Assembly (NCBI GenBank): GCA_004296785.1
Contig: SCVU01000320.1
Span: 1-13,278 of the forward strand
DNA from: Planctomycetota bacterium
GTDB lineage: Bacteria > Planctomycetota > UBA1135 > GCA-002686595
Length of the DNA stretch: 13,278 bases
Direction of reading: 5' to 3'
Below, in pieces: positions 1-6,808 of the stretch. How positions within the stretch are numbered: position 1 is the stretch's first letter; every line of letters starts with the position of its first letter. The notes beneath the pieces were generated by a model. The model was not told the DNA's origin, made no database searches, and was given only the letters and a program-made list of their open reading frames with translations. The translations under genes were made by a program, and so were the position numbers.

Positions 1-1
1 C

Positions 2-154
2 CCCGGTCAGCTCGTCGTCGTCCCGCGCGGCGTCGAGCACCGCACCGCCGCCGAGCACGAGACCGCGTGCCTGATCTTCGAGCCCGCGAACGTGCGCAAC
101 ACCGGCGACGTCGTCGACGCGAAGCTCACCGCGCCGCAGGGCGTGAAGATCTAG
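2..154 (+). CDS. Cupin-domain protein, C-terminal fragment
   Basis: This is the last 50 codons of a forward gene whose start lies before the window; it ends at TAG 152-154. The visible peptide opens PGQLVVVPRGVEHRTAAEHE and later has an NTGD motif. The run 'G-x-L-V-V-V-P-x-G-V-x-H' is the second conserved cupin motif, in which the final His is normally a metal ligand. The later 'LIFEP..V.NTGD' tail is common in small single-domain cupins related to mannose-6-phosphate isomerase. The substrate cannot be told from this fragment, and small cupins of this kind are often annotated only as 'cupin domain-containing protein'. It converges on the next gene with only 23 bases between the two stops, and I see no terminator hairpin there. 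The family call is fairly sure; the function is unknown. Confidence 0.75.
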   Translation, partial: PGQLVVVPRGVEHRTAAEHETACLIFEPANVRNTGDVVDAKLTAPQGVKI

Positions 155-177
155 CGACGAGCCGAGCCGGCGACGCG

Positions 178-1884
178 CTACTGCCCGATCACGACGTCGA
201 CCGCGTCGCTCGGGTGGATCGAGAGCCCCGGCACCACGACGAAGAACGACTGCGCGTGCGCCGCGAGCCCGCACAGCGAACCGTCGTTCGGCAGCGGCGC
301 CGTCGCGGTCCCCGGCGTGCCGAGCCACACGCCGGTCTTCGTCAGCGCAGGTACCGGCCCGAACAGATTGATGAGCAGCGTGCCGCTGCCGCCCGCGCAG
401 CCGTCGAACAGCGACGCCGTCAGCGCGCCATTGAAGTCGATCGCCGTGACGACGGCGGTGCCCGGCGTGACGCCGCACGAGGCCGTCGGATTGTCGTAGA
501 CGAATCCGAAGCCCGCGTTGCCGATCAGCGGCTGGCTGTTCGCGGTCAAGCTGTTCGGCACGTTGCCCGCGCCCGTGCGGATCGCGATCGACGCCGCGAG
601 CCCGGCCGGATCGGTGACGAACACGTCGTTGCGGTTGTTGGTGTCGTTCGGGACGAGGTTCGTCACGCCGGAGTAGTAGGTGACGAAGCGGCCGTCGCCG
701 GAAATCGCAGCTTCCTGAGAGCCCGCATTGGCCTGCGCGCCGCCGGTCATGACGCTGATCCGCGTCGTCGTGCCGAGCAGGCGATCGCGGCGGAACACGT
801 CGGTGCCGGAGTTCGTGTCGCCGACGATGAGGTTGCTCGCGGCGCTGTGGAACACGACGTAGCGCCCGTCGGCCGAGATGTCGGCGTACTGCGAGAAGTT
901 GTTCCCCGGCACGCCGCCTTGCGTCACGCTCACGCACTCGGTCGTGCCGGCGACGAGGTCGCGTACGAAGATGTCGTTCGCGTTGTTCGTGTCGCTCGCG
1001 ACGAGGTTTGTCGCGTCGCTCGAGAACACGACGAACTTGCCGTCGGCGCTGATCGTCGCATCGCCCGAGTGGTCGTTGCCGAGCACGCCGGCGCTCGAGC
1101 GACTGACGATCGTGATCGACGGCGTCGGACCGATCCATTCGCGCAGAAAGACGTCCGACTTGCCGTTCGTGTCGCCGAGGACGATGTTCGAGCCGGAGGA
1201 CTGGAACGTCACGCGCGAGCCGTCGCCGGAGATCGAGGAGATGTACGAGTGAGCAGTGCCGAGCATGTCCGGGATCGGCGTGCTCATCTTGGACGTCTCG
1301 CCCGTCAAGCGGTTGTGCACGAAGATGTCGGTGAACGCGCCGTTGTCCGAGGGGACGAGCGTGCTCGAGTCGCTCTCGAACACGACGTAGACGCCGTTCG
1401 CGCTGATCTTCGCCTTCGCCGAGTGGCCGAACGACGACCCGACGCCTCCGGAGTTCTTGCTCATCAGCGTCGTCGTGCCGAGCTGCGTGTCGCGCACGTA
1501 CACGTCGTAGTACGACGCACCGTTCAGATCGGCGGGGTCGAAGTTTCCCGCGAAGGTCTGGAACGCGACGAAGCGACCGTCGGCGGAGATCGACGGGAGG
1601 TCGGAGAGGCCGTTCGACGCGACGCCGGCCGTGCTCACGCTCATGCGCTGGACCGCGCCCGTGTAGCGGTCGTGCAGGAAGATGTCCTGGATGTTGTTCG
1701 CGTCCTCGGGGACGAGTCCGGGCGCCTTGCTGAGGTAGGTGACGTAGCGGCCGTCGTGCGAGATGTCGGGGTACTCCGAGTGGCCGATGACCTGCGCGCC
1801 GGCGGCCGTGACGCTGACGCGCGTCGTGGTCTGGGCGATGGCGGGGACGGCGAGAACGCAGCTGATGAGGGCGAGCGAGCGCAT
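178..1884 (-). CDS. Secreted seven-bladed PD40/TolB-type beta-propeller protein
   Basis: This is a 568-residue exported protein of unknown ligand. Residues 1-17 are a short signal peptide (MRSLALISCVLAVPAIA, cleavage before QTTT). Residues from about 38 to 436 hold seven repeats of about 58 residues. Their 'I-S-x-D-G-R-x-V-x-F' strands start near residues 40, 98, 160, 217, 277, 335 and 393, and each is followed by 'NL(V)xxDTNxxxDVFxRD'. This is the PD40/WD40-like propeller pattern, and seven repeats would close a ring. The acidic DTN..D turns resemble metal-binding loops, which is inference. Residues about 450-568 form a separate module with GNAG (455-458), three cysteines (470, 496, 538) and PND..L.G...H.Q (532-545), also seen in the subtilase at 3122-5467. 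The ATG at 1884 is preceded by GGAG at 1892-1895 with a 7-base spacer. It is the last gene of the minus-strand block. Such propellers usually bind proteins or sugars, and no catalytic role is evident. Confidence 0.85.
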   Translation of the reverse strand: MRSLALISCVLAVPAIAQTTTRVSVTAAGAQVIGHSEYPDISHDGRYVTYLSKAPGLVPEDANNIQDIFLHDRYTGAVQRMSVSTAGVASNGLSDLPSISADGRFVAFQTFAGNFDPADLNGASYYDVYVRDTQLGTTTLMSKNSGGVGSSFGHSAKAKISANGVYVVFESDSSTLVPSDNGAFTDIFVHNRLTGETSKMSTPIPDMLGTAHSYISSISGDGSRVTFQSSGSNIVLGDTNGKSDVFLREWIGPTPSITIVSRSSAGVLGNDHSGDATISADGKFVVFSSDATNLVASDTNNANDIFVRDLVAGTTECVSVTQGGVPGNNFSQYADISADGRYVVFHSAASNLIVGDTNSGTDVFRRDRLLGTTTRISVMTGGAQANAGSQEAAISGDGRFVTYYSGVTNLVPNDTNNRNDVFVTDPAGLAASIAIRTGAGNVPNSLTANSQPLIGNAGFGFVYDNPTASCGVTPGTAVVTAIDFNGALTASLFDGCAGGSGTLLINLFGPVPALTKTGVWLGTPGTATAPLPNDGSLCGLAAHAQSFFVVVPGLSIHPSDAVDVVIGQ

Positions 1885-1899
1885 GGAGTGGCTCCGAGG

Positions 1900-1919
1900 A
1901 CGGGACCGGGGTGTCCCGT
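1900..1919 (-). promoter_or_regulatory. Stem-loop in the leader of the propeller gene
   Basis: A perfect 7-bp inverted repeat, ACGGGAC (1900-1906) and GTCCCGT (1913-1919), has a 6-base loop. It lies between the stop of the gene at 3033-1951 and the Shine-Dalgarno of the propeller gene. There is no T-tract after the stem on the minus strand, so it is not a classical intrinsic terminator. It could be a Rho-type or transcript-stabilising hairpin. Its role is inferred from position only. Confidence 0.35.
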
Positions 1920-1950
1920 GACTACCCGGACGCGTGGGGGGGCGTTACGA

Positions 1951-3033
1951 CTACTTCGCGGCTTCGCGCTGCGCGAGCTGGTGCAGCTCGTCGAGCGTCA
2001 GCACGAGCTCGCCGCTCCAGCGTCGCTCGGCGGTCCAGAGGCTCAGCACGTCCTTCGACGTGCCGCGCAGCTCCAGCGACCAACCCTTACGCGCGTCGGC
2101 GCTGGTCCACACGGCGGTCGGTACCAGCGTGTCGATCAATGGAACGACGGGGCGCCCGTCCTCGAGGAGTCCGACATTCTGGCGGGACGTTCCGTCGAGC
2201 ATCGTGTACTTGCGCCAGGTATCGCGGACCTTGCCGTTGTCGACGATCCGCGTCTCGAACGAGGAGCCGATGCCGTGCAGTCCCGCTCTCTGGGTTCGGC
2301 CGAGGTCGAGCATCACATCCACTCGCGCGGGCACCGTGCTCACATCGGCAAAGACGACCAACGCCTCGCGCAGCGCCGTCGCGATCTCCGGCGACGCGAC
2401 CGGCGGGACGACCTCGTCGACGTCGCAGACGCCCTCGACGTCGAAGTGCACGTCGAATTCGCCGAGCGTGCCTCCACCGAGCACGCGCGGTTCGACCGCC
2501 GGCACTTCGTGTGCGCGTTCGTTCGGCGGGATGACAACGTACACGCGGTAGGCGACAGACTGCGCGCCGAGCGCGATCTCGCCGAGGGGCTTCGTGTAGA
2601 GCCACTCGCTCGAGCCGAGGCAGCTCTGTGGCACGCTCGAGTGCGCGGAGTTCCAGCTCGGCTGTTTCGGCAGGAGCCGGATCTCGGCCTCCGGGTCGAT
2701 CCAGTACGGTTCGCCGAGTCGGATCGAGAACGGAGTCGTCGCCGGCCACTTCGCGCGATGCCGCAGCGAGCCCGTTCGCTCGAGCACGTGCAGCCACTGG
2801 TCGTTCGTCAGCGGCTCGCCACGCAAGATGCGATCGCGAAGCAGACCGAGCGCGCGCTCGTGCCGCAGCGACTGCTCGGGCGTCGGCACGCCCGAGGCGC
2901 GCGCGAGCGCTTCGATGAGTGCTACTGTCGGCGCCGTCGCGTCGAGCTCGGCGATCGCCGTGCTGGGGCGCGACGCGGGCGCGACGACCTCGGGTGCCTG
3001 GACGAACGCGAGCGTCAGACAGAGTGCGAGCAT
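1951..3033 (-). CDS. Exported protein of unknown function
   Basis: I do not recognise this 360-residue protein. The chosen ATG at 3033 gives a short hydrophobic N-terminus (MLALCLTLAFVQAPEV) that looks like a minimal signal peptide but lacks basic residues. A GTG at 3054 would add VPLGNQ, and the frame stays open further upstream to 3270 with an unlikely Arg/Cys-rich sequence. Residues about 50-115 are a helical stretch (ALGLLRDRIL, then NDQWLHVLERTGSLR..KWP) followed by 'PFSIRLGEPYW', which suggests a small helical module leading into beta strands. Residues about 160-345 look like a beta-rich region with VYVVIPPNE, GEFDVHFDVEG and WSLELRGTSKD. Residues 215-229 form one helix in the middle. 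No catalytic motif is visible. It lies 88 bases after the subtilase gene and 66 bases before the propeller gene on the same strand, so it is probably co-transcribed with exported proteins. No function is proposed. Confidence 0.7.
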   Translation of the reverse strand: MLALCLTLAFVQAPEVVAPASRPSTAIAELDATAPTVALIEALARASGVPTPEQSLRHERALGLLRDRILRGEPLTNDQWLHVLERTGSLRHRAKWPATTPFSIRLGEPYWIDPEAEIRLLPKQPSWNSAHSSVPQSCLGSSEWLYTKPLGEIALGAQSVAYRVYVVIPPNERAHEVPAVEPRVLGGGTLGEFDVHFDVEGVCDVDEVVPPVASPEIATALREALVVFADVSTVPARVDVMLDLGRTQRAGLHGIGSSFETRIVDNGKVRDTWRKYTMLDGTSRQNVGLLEDGRPVVPLIDTLVPTAVWTSADARKGWSLELRGTSKDVLSLWTAERRWSGELVLTLDELHQLAQREAAK

Positions 3034-3121
3034 CTGGTTGCCGAGCGGCACGAACTCGGGTTGCTCCCAGCATAGTCGCGCCCGCGGAGCCGGATACCGC
3101 GACGCGCCGCTGCGCCCTCGT

Positions 3122-5467
3122 TCACAGAATCCGGAACGTCTCGACCAGCGACGCGAGCCAACGCTTCGACGGCCCGTTCGAGTCGTCGGTGAACAGCTGG
3201 AAGTGCACGCTGAACCCCGACAGCAGCGGATCGTTCGGCACCGGCAGCACGATCGGCACCGCGCTCGCATACCCGTTCAGCGCCCCCGACCCGACGATGA
3301 TCAGCGGATTGCCGACGTCGATCGTGATCCCGAGCGTCGTCGGGATCGCCGTCTTCGCGAGCCCGGCCGCCAGGATGTACGGACTCCCCGCGTTCCCGGT
3401 CAGCGCGAGATTCGCGAACCCGCCCGGCGGAGCCTTCGGCGGGTACGCGGTCACCGCGGAGAGGATGCGGATCGCCGCGTCGTACACGCGGATCTTGCCC
3501 GCGCCGAAGCGCACGTCCTTGCCCGGCGCCCCGAGATCGAGCGCCGTCTCCTGCAGCGCCTGCGCGATCTGCCGCGGCGGCACCGACGGATTCGCGCCGA
3601 TCATCAGGCACAGCGCGCCGCCCAGATGCGGCGTCGCCGCGCTCGTCCCGCCGAACGACGGGTTGTAGCCCGTCGTCCCGTTCGTCGTCTTCACGTTGAC
3701 GTACGCGGACAGATCGGGCTTCAACAACCCGGGCAGCGTCCCGCCGAGATACGGGTAGTCGAAGTACGCCGGGTTCTGCGGGTACGGGTAGTTCGGGTTC
3801 GTGAACTTCACGTCCTCCCACGCGGCGGGACCCTGGCCGCTGTCGACGTACAGCGCGTCGCCGCCGAGGAAGATGCCGGCGCAGCCGAGCACGGACGAGA
3901 GCCCGTTCTGCAACTGCTGCGGGTGCGACCACGGCGCCGGGCAGTTGCCGGGCGTCGCGATGTTGTAGGGGATCGGGTACGTGAAGGTCAGCGCGCCCTG
4001 GTTGCCGATCGAGTTCGCGTGGATCATCCCCGCGGCGAGCTCCGCGTCGGTCGACGCGCGGAACAGCGGGTAGTTCGGCGTGCTCGGCCACTTCCACGAG
4101 TGGCTCGACGTGATGCAGTCGAAGCCCGCGGCGATCGCGTACTGATACGCGGAGAGCATGTTGCCCTCGCCGTTGACCAGCGCGGCCGCCCACGTCGTCT
4201 TCGGCGCCATGCCGGTGCGCACGTTGCCGTTGAACGCGCCGTTGCCGCACACGATTCCCGCGGTGTTCGTGCCGTGCTCGCTGAAGATCGGCGTCGGGTT
4301 GTTGTCGTTGGAGACGAAGTCCCAACCCCAGATGTCGTCGATCTTGCCGTTGTTGTCGTCGTCCAGGCCGTTGCCGACGATCTCGCCGGGATTCGTCCAG
4401 CGCTGCGGCGCGAGCGCCGGGTGCACGCTCTGCACGCCGTCGTCGATGATCAGGATGCGCGAGCCCAGGCCCTCGACGCCGACCGCCCACAAGGTCGGCG
4501 CCTGCAGCGCGCTGATGTTCGGCTCGGGCGGGATGACCGGGCCGCCGTTCGCGACGACGGAGAGTTTGTCGATCGTGTAGCCCTGGCCCGGCAGCGGTCC
4601 GCTGCCGCCCCAGCCGAACGCGATGCGCGTGTCGGAGGCGAGCGTCAGCCCTTGCTGCAGCGCGACGAGCCCGAGGTCGAAGGACAGCGTCTGGTACGGC
4701 GCGACCGCGGGCAGCGCGGCGAACTTCTTGTACGTCGCGCCGTCGACGGAGATGAACAGTCCGTCCTGCGCTTCGCTCGGCGCATCGAACACGTGGATGT
4801 CGAACGCGAGCGTCGCGCTCGCGACCGCGGACAGATCGAGGTGCAGCACCGCCATGCCGGTGCCGACGCCGGCGCCGTCGAGCGCGAGATGCAGCGCGCC
4901 GTCGCTCGCGGGGCCGTGCGCGCCCGTCACCTGGACCTGGCCGAGGCCGGTGATCTCGCGGTGGAACTCGGCGGGCAGCGCGCCGCCCTCGAACGACGTC
5001 GTGTACGGCAGCGTGCCGATCGCGTAGAGCGGCGGCGGCGCGACGTCCTGCACGAGCTCGAGCGGCACGTGCGGGTCGTGCGACAGGTACGCGACGCGCT
5101 CGACGGCCGCGATGCGCGCGAGCGCCTGCGGCGTCGCCGTCACGAGGTGCGCGTTGCACGTCCACAGCATCTCCGCGTACGCGACGCGGCCGGCGGCGCG
5201 CTCGGCCTCGATCACCGCGCGCAGCGGCGCCTGCGACTGCAGTGCGTAACCCTCCAGGCGTGCGCGCGTGAACGCAGCGCGCTGGTACTTCGGCAGCGCA
5301 TCGGTCTGTGCGATCAGCGCCTGCGTGTCGACGCGCTCGTCGAGCGCGACGATCACCGGCACCAGCTCGTCGGCGCGCGCGCTGGCGAGCACCTCGGCGA
5401 GCGCCGGGGTCAGCTTCGCTTGCGCGGGTGCGGCGACGGCGAACTGGAGGAGGAGCAGGGGGAGCAT
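3122..5467 (-). CDS. Secreted subtilisin-family (S8) serine protease with inserted beta-sandwich domain
   Basis: This is a 781-residue protease precursor expected to act outside the cytoplasm. Residues 1-17 are a signal peptide (MLPLLLLQFAVAAPAQA). Residues about 18-140 resemble an I9-type propeptide ('DELVPVIVALDE..D', 'VERVAYLSHD'). Residues about 150-308 are an inserted all-beta region (SFEGGALPAEF at the start, TIDKLSVV at the end) of the MAM/concanavalin-like kind. The S8 domain spans about 316-670. Its triad reads Asp342 in ILIIDDGVQSVHP, His398 in SEHGTNTAG and Ser609 in GGTSAATPH, with oxyanion Asn489 in SIGNQG, so it should be active. An Asp/Asn-rich loop, GNGLDDDNNGKIDD (365-378), looks like a calcium site. 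Residues about 675-781 are a beta-rich module with GNAG (691-694) and PND..L.G...H.Q (744-757), as in the propeller gene. No good Shine-Dalgarno precedes the ATG at 5467. The gene starts 57 bases after the lipoprotein gene's stop. Confidence 0.93.
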   Translation of the reverse strand: MLPLLLLQFAVAAPAQAKLTPALAEVLASARADELVPVIVALDERVDTQALIAQTDALPKYQRAAFTRARLEGYALQSQAPLRAVIEAERAAGRVAYAEMLWTCNAHLVTATPQALARIAAVERVAYLSHDPHVPLELVQDVAPPPLYAIGTLPYTTSFEGGALPAEFHREITGLGQVQVTGAHGPASDGALHLALDGAGVGTGMAVLHLDLSAVASATLAFDIHVFDAPSEAQDGLFISVDGATYKKFAALPAVAPYQTLSFDLGLVALQQGLTLASDTRIAFGWGGSGPLPGQGYTIDKLSVVANGGPVIPPEPNISALQAPTLWAVGVEGLGSRILIIDDGVQSVHPALAPQRWTNPGEIVGNGLDDDNNGKIDDIWGWDFVSNDNNPTPIFSEHGTNTAGIVCGNGAFNGNVRTGMAPKTTWAAALVNGEGNMLSAYQYAIAAGFDCITSSHSWKWPSTPNYPLFRASTDAELAAGMIHANSIGNQGALTFTYPIPYNIATPGNCPAPWSHPQQLQNGLSSVLGCAGIFLGGDALYVDSGQGPAAWEDVKFTNPNYPYPQNPAYFDYPYLGGTLPGLLKPDLSAYVNVKTTNGTTGYNPSFGGTSAATPHLGGALCLMIGANPSVPPRQIAQALQETALDLGAPGKDVRFGAGKIRVYDAAIRILSAVTAYPPKAPPGGFANLALTGNAGSPYILAAGLAKTAIPTTLGITIDVGNPLIIVGSGALNGYASAVPIVLPVPNDPLLSGFSVHFQLFTDDSNGPSKRWLASLVETFRIL

Positions 5468-5503
5468 GTCGGGCCGAGCGGGGAGTCCCGCAGCGACATC
5501 GAC

Positions 5504-5509
5504 ATTCTA
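5504..5509 (-). promoter_or_regulatory. Possible -10 box for the subtilase gene
   Basis: On the minus strand the hexamer TAGAAT (5509 to 5504) matches five of six bases of the sigma-70 -10 consensus in an otherwise very GC-rich gap. It lies 36 bases before the subtilase start. No good -35 box sits 16-18 bases upstream. Just downstream, GCGGG (5478-5482) and CCCGC (5487-5491) can form a small 5-bp stem in the leader. This is weak evidence for a separate subtilase promoter. Confidence 0.25.
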
Positions 5510-5523
5510 TCCCGCCGGACTTC

Positions 5524-6711
5524 TCACTCTTCCCACAGGCGCCGCAGCGCGCGCAGGGCCTCCTGCGCGTCCTTGCCGCCCCCGCGGCCGCGCCAGGCCG
5601 CGTACAGCCGCGCCGCGGCGGCCGCCTCGACCGGGTCGTCGAGCCCGGGCTCCTTCAGGTGCGGCACGGCCTCGCGCCGCATCCGCCACCAGTTGTTCCA
5701 GCCGTAGCGCGTCTGCCCCGGGCCGATCAGCAGGTTCACGACCAGCGCGGTGCGCACCTCGGGATCCGCTTCGCGTCCGATCGCGGCGAGCAGCTTGTCG
5801 CCGACCTGCGGCGTCGCGAGCTTCCACGCGCCGCGCGCCGCGGCGAGGCGCACGCCAGCGTCCGGCGATTCGAGGCGAGCGAGCCACTCGATCGGCGTGT
5901 CCTCGTCGAGCGTGCGCTCGAGCGCGGCGCGCGCGCGCGCGATCGCGCCGGCGCGGTCGTGTTCGAGCGCCTTCGGTCCGTACGCGGCGAGCGCTTGTGC
6001 GAGCCAGTCGCGCCAGCCCGCCTCGGGCGCGTGGCGCGCGACGTCGAACACGAGCGCCCAGCCGAGGAAGTGCACGAGCAGGTTCTCGCGCAGCGAGTGG
6101 TCCTCGCCCTCGCCGAGCGCGAGCAGCCCCGCGATCTCGCTGTCGCCGAGGCGCTGCGCGCGCAGCTCCTTCCACGGCCAGAACGCCATGCCGTCGACCT
6201 GCCAGACGCCGTCGACGAGCGCGCCGTCGGAGATGTAGCTCGCCAGTCCCTCCTCGAACCACAGCGGCGGCGCGAGCGCGAGCTCGTGGATCCGCGCGTG
6301 CACGAGCTCGTGCGCGGCGGCCGAGACCTCGGGTTCGCCGAGGAAGATCCCGCCGTGCGAGAACAGCGAGCCGTCGCCGCGCGAGTGGAACGCGCGCACG
6401 CGCGCCGGGCCCATGCCGGGCACTTCGAGCAGCGGCTCCTCGCCGTCGACGACGCGCCCGCGCACGCCGCTCTCGAGCGCGACGCCGCCGTTCCACGCGT
6501 GCACCGCGACCGGCTCCTCGAACGGGCCCATCGCGTGCTCGACGGCCGCGAGCGCGGGTTGCAGCGCGCGCTCGAACGCCGCGGTGTCGATCGGCGCCTC
6601 GTCGCGCGTCCACAGCGACCAGCCCGGGTAGTTCTGGCGCGGCTTCCACGCGCTGCACGCGCTCGTGAGCAGTGCGACGAGCACGCACAGGACCGGGAGC
6701 AGCCGCCGCAT
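5524..6711 (-). CDS. Gluzincin-type metalloprotease-like lipoprotein with HEAT-like C-terminus
   Basis: This 395-residue predicted lipoprotein starts with MRRLLPVLCVLVALLTSAC. Cys19 would be lipidated, although the -3 residue is Thr rather than the usual Leu. The central region carries AAHELVHARIHELALAPPLW then FEEGLASYI. This is HExxH (His134, Glu135, His138) followed 16 residues later by E-E-G-L-A, where Glu154 should be the third zinc ligand. The pattern is that of gluzincin 'peptidase MA-like' and DUF1570-type proteins, which are common and poorly characterised in Planctomycetota and relatives. The spacing is complete, so catalytic activity is plausible. Residues about 272-330 (IEWLARLESPDAGVRLAAARGAW, then EADPEVRTALVVNLL) resemble two HEAT-like helical repeats. 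The ATG at 6711 is preceded by AGGA (6719-6722) with a 7-base spacer. It is divergent from the glycosyltransferase genes and heads the minus-strand block, 56 bases upstream of the subtilase gene. The substrate is unknown. Confidence 0.85.
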   Translation of the reverse strand: MRRLLPVLCVLVALLTSACSAWKPRQNYPGWSLWTRDEAPIDTAAFERALQPALAAVEHAMGPFEEPVAVHAWNGGVALESGVRGRVVDGEEPLLEVPGMGPARVRAFHSRGDGSLFSHGGIFLGEPEVSAAAHELVHARIHELALAPPLWFEEGLASYISDGALVDGVWQVDGMAFWPWKELRAQRLGDSEIAGLLALGEGEDHSLRENLLVHFLGWALVFDVARHAPEAGWRDWLAQALAAYGPKALEHDRAGAIARARAALERTLDEDTPIEWLARLESPDAGVRLAAARGAWKLATPQVGDKLLAAIGREADPEVRTALVVNLLIGPGQTRYGWNNWWRMRREAVPHLKEPGLDDPVEAAAAARLYAAWRGRGGGKDAQEALRALRRLWEE

Positions 6712-6731
6712 GCCCCATTCCTAGCACAGAC

Positions 6732-6747
6732 CGCGCGGCGCCGCGCG
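6732..6747. promoter_or_regulatory. 16-bp perfect palindrome in the divergent intergenic region
   Basis: CGCGCGGCGCCGCGCG is a perfect 16-bp palindrome between the divergently transcribed lipoprotein and glycosyltransferase genes. A second overlapping dyad, CGCGCG-TT-CGCGCG, spans 6742-6755. The position suits an operator for one or both genes. However, the alternating C/G composition makes chance palindromes more likely here, and CpG-rich runs of this type also occur inside coding regions of this window. A run of six A residues at 6771-6776 is the main AT-rich feature of the gap and may belong to the forward promoter. Confidence 0.3.
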
Positions 6748-6808
6748 TTCGCGCGAGGTCAAGGATCGCGAAAAAAGCGCCGATACGCGCCGCGGAGTCT
6801 TCGCCCCG

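Noticed and set aside
1900..1919. Intrinsic terminator after the unknown exported gene
   Set aside because: The 7-bp stem is real, but no T-tract follows on the minus strand, so it is listed only as a stem-loop.
67..3075. 1002-codon forward open frame antisense to the propeller and the unknown exported gene
   Set aside because: Its translation is Arg/Ala/Val/Asp-rich low-complexity sequence with no domain, and the opposite strand encodes a clear signal peptide and seven propeller repeats. It is a high-GC shadow frame.
2828..5707. 959-codon forward open frame antisense to the subtilase
   Set aside because: The complementary strand holds the full S8 triad and ordered domains. The forward translation is Arg-rich with no recognisable motif.
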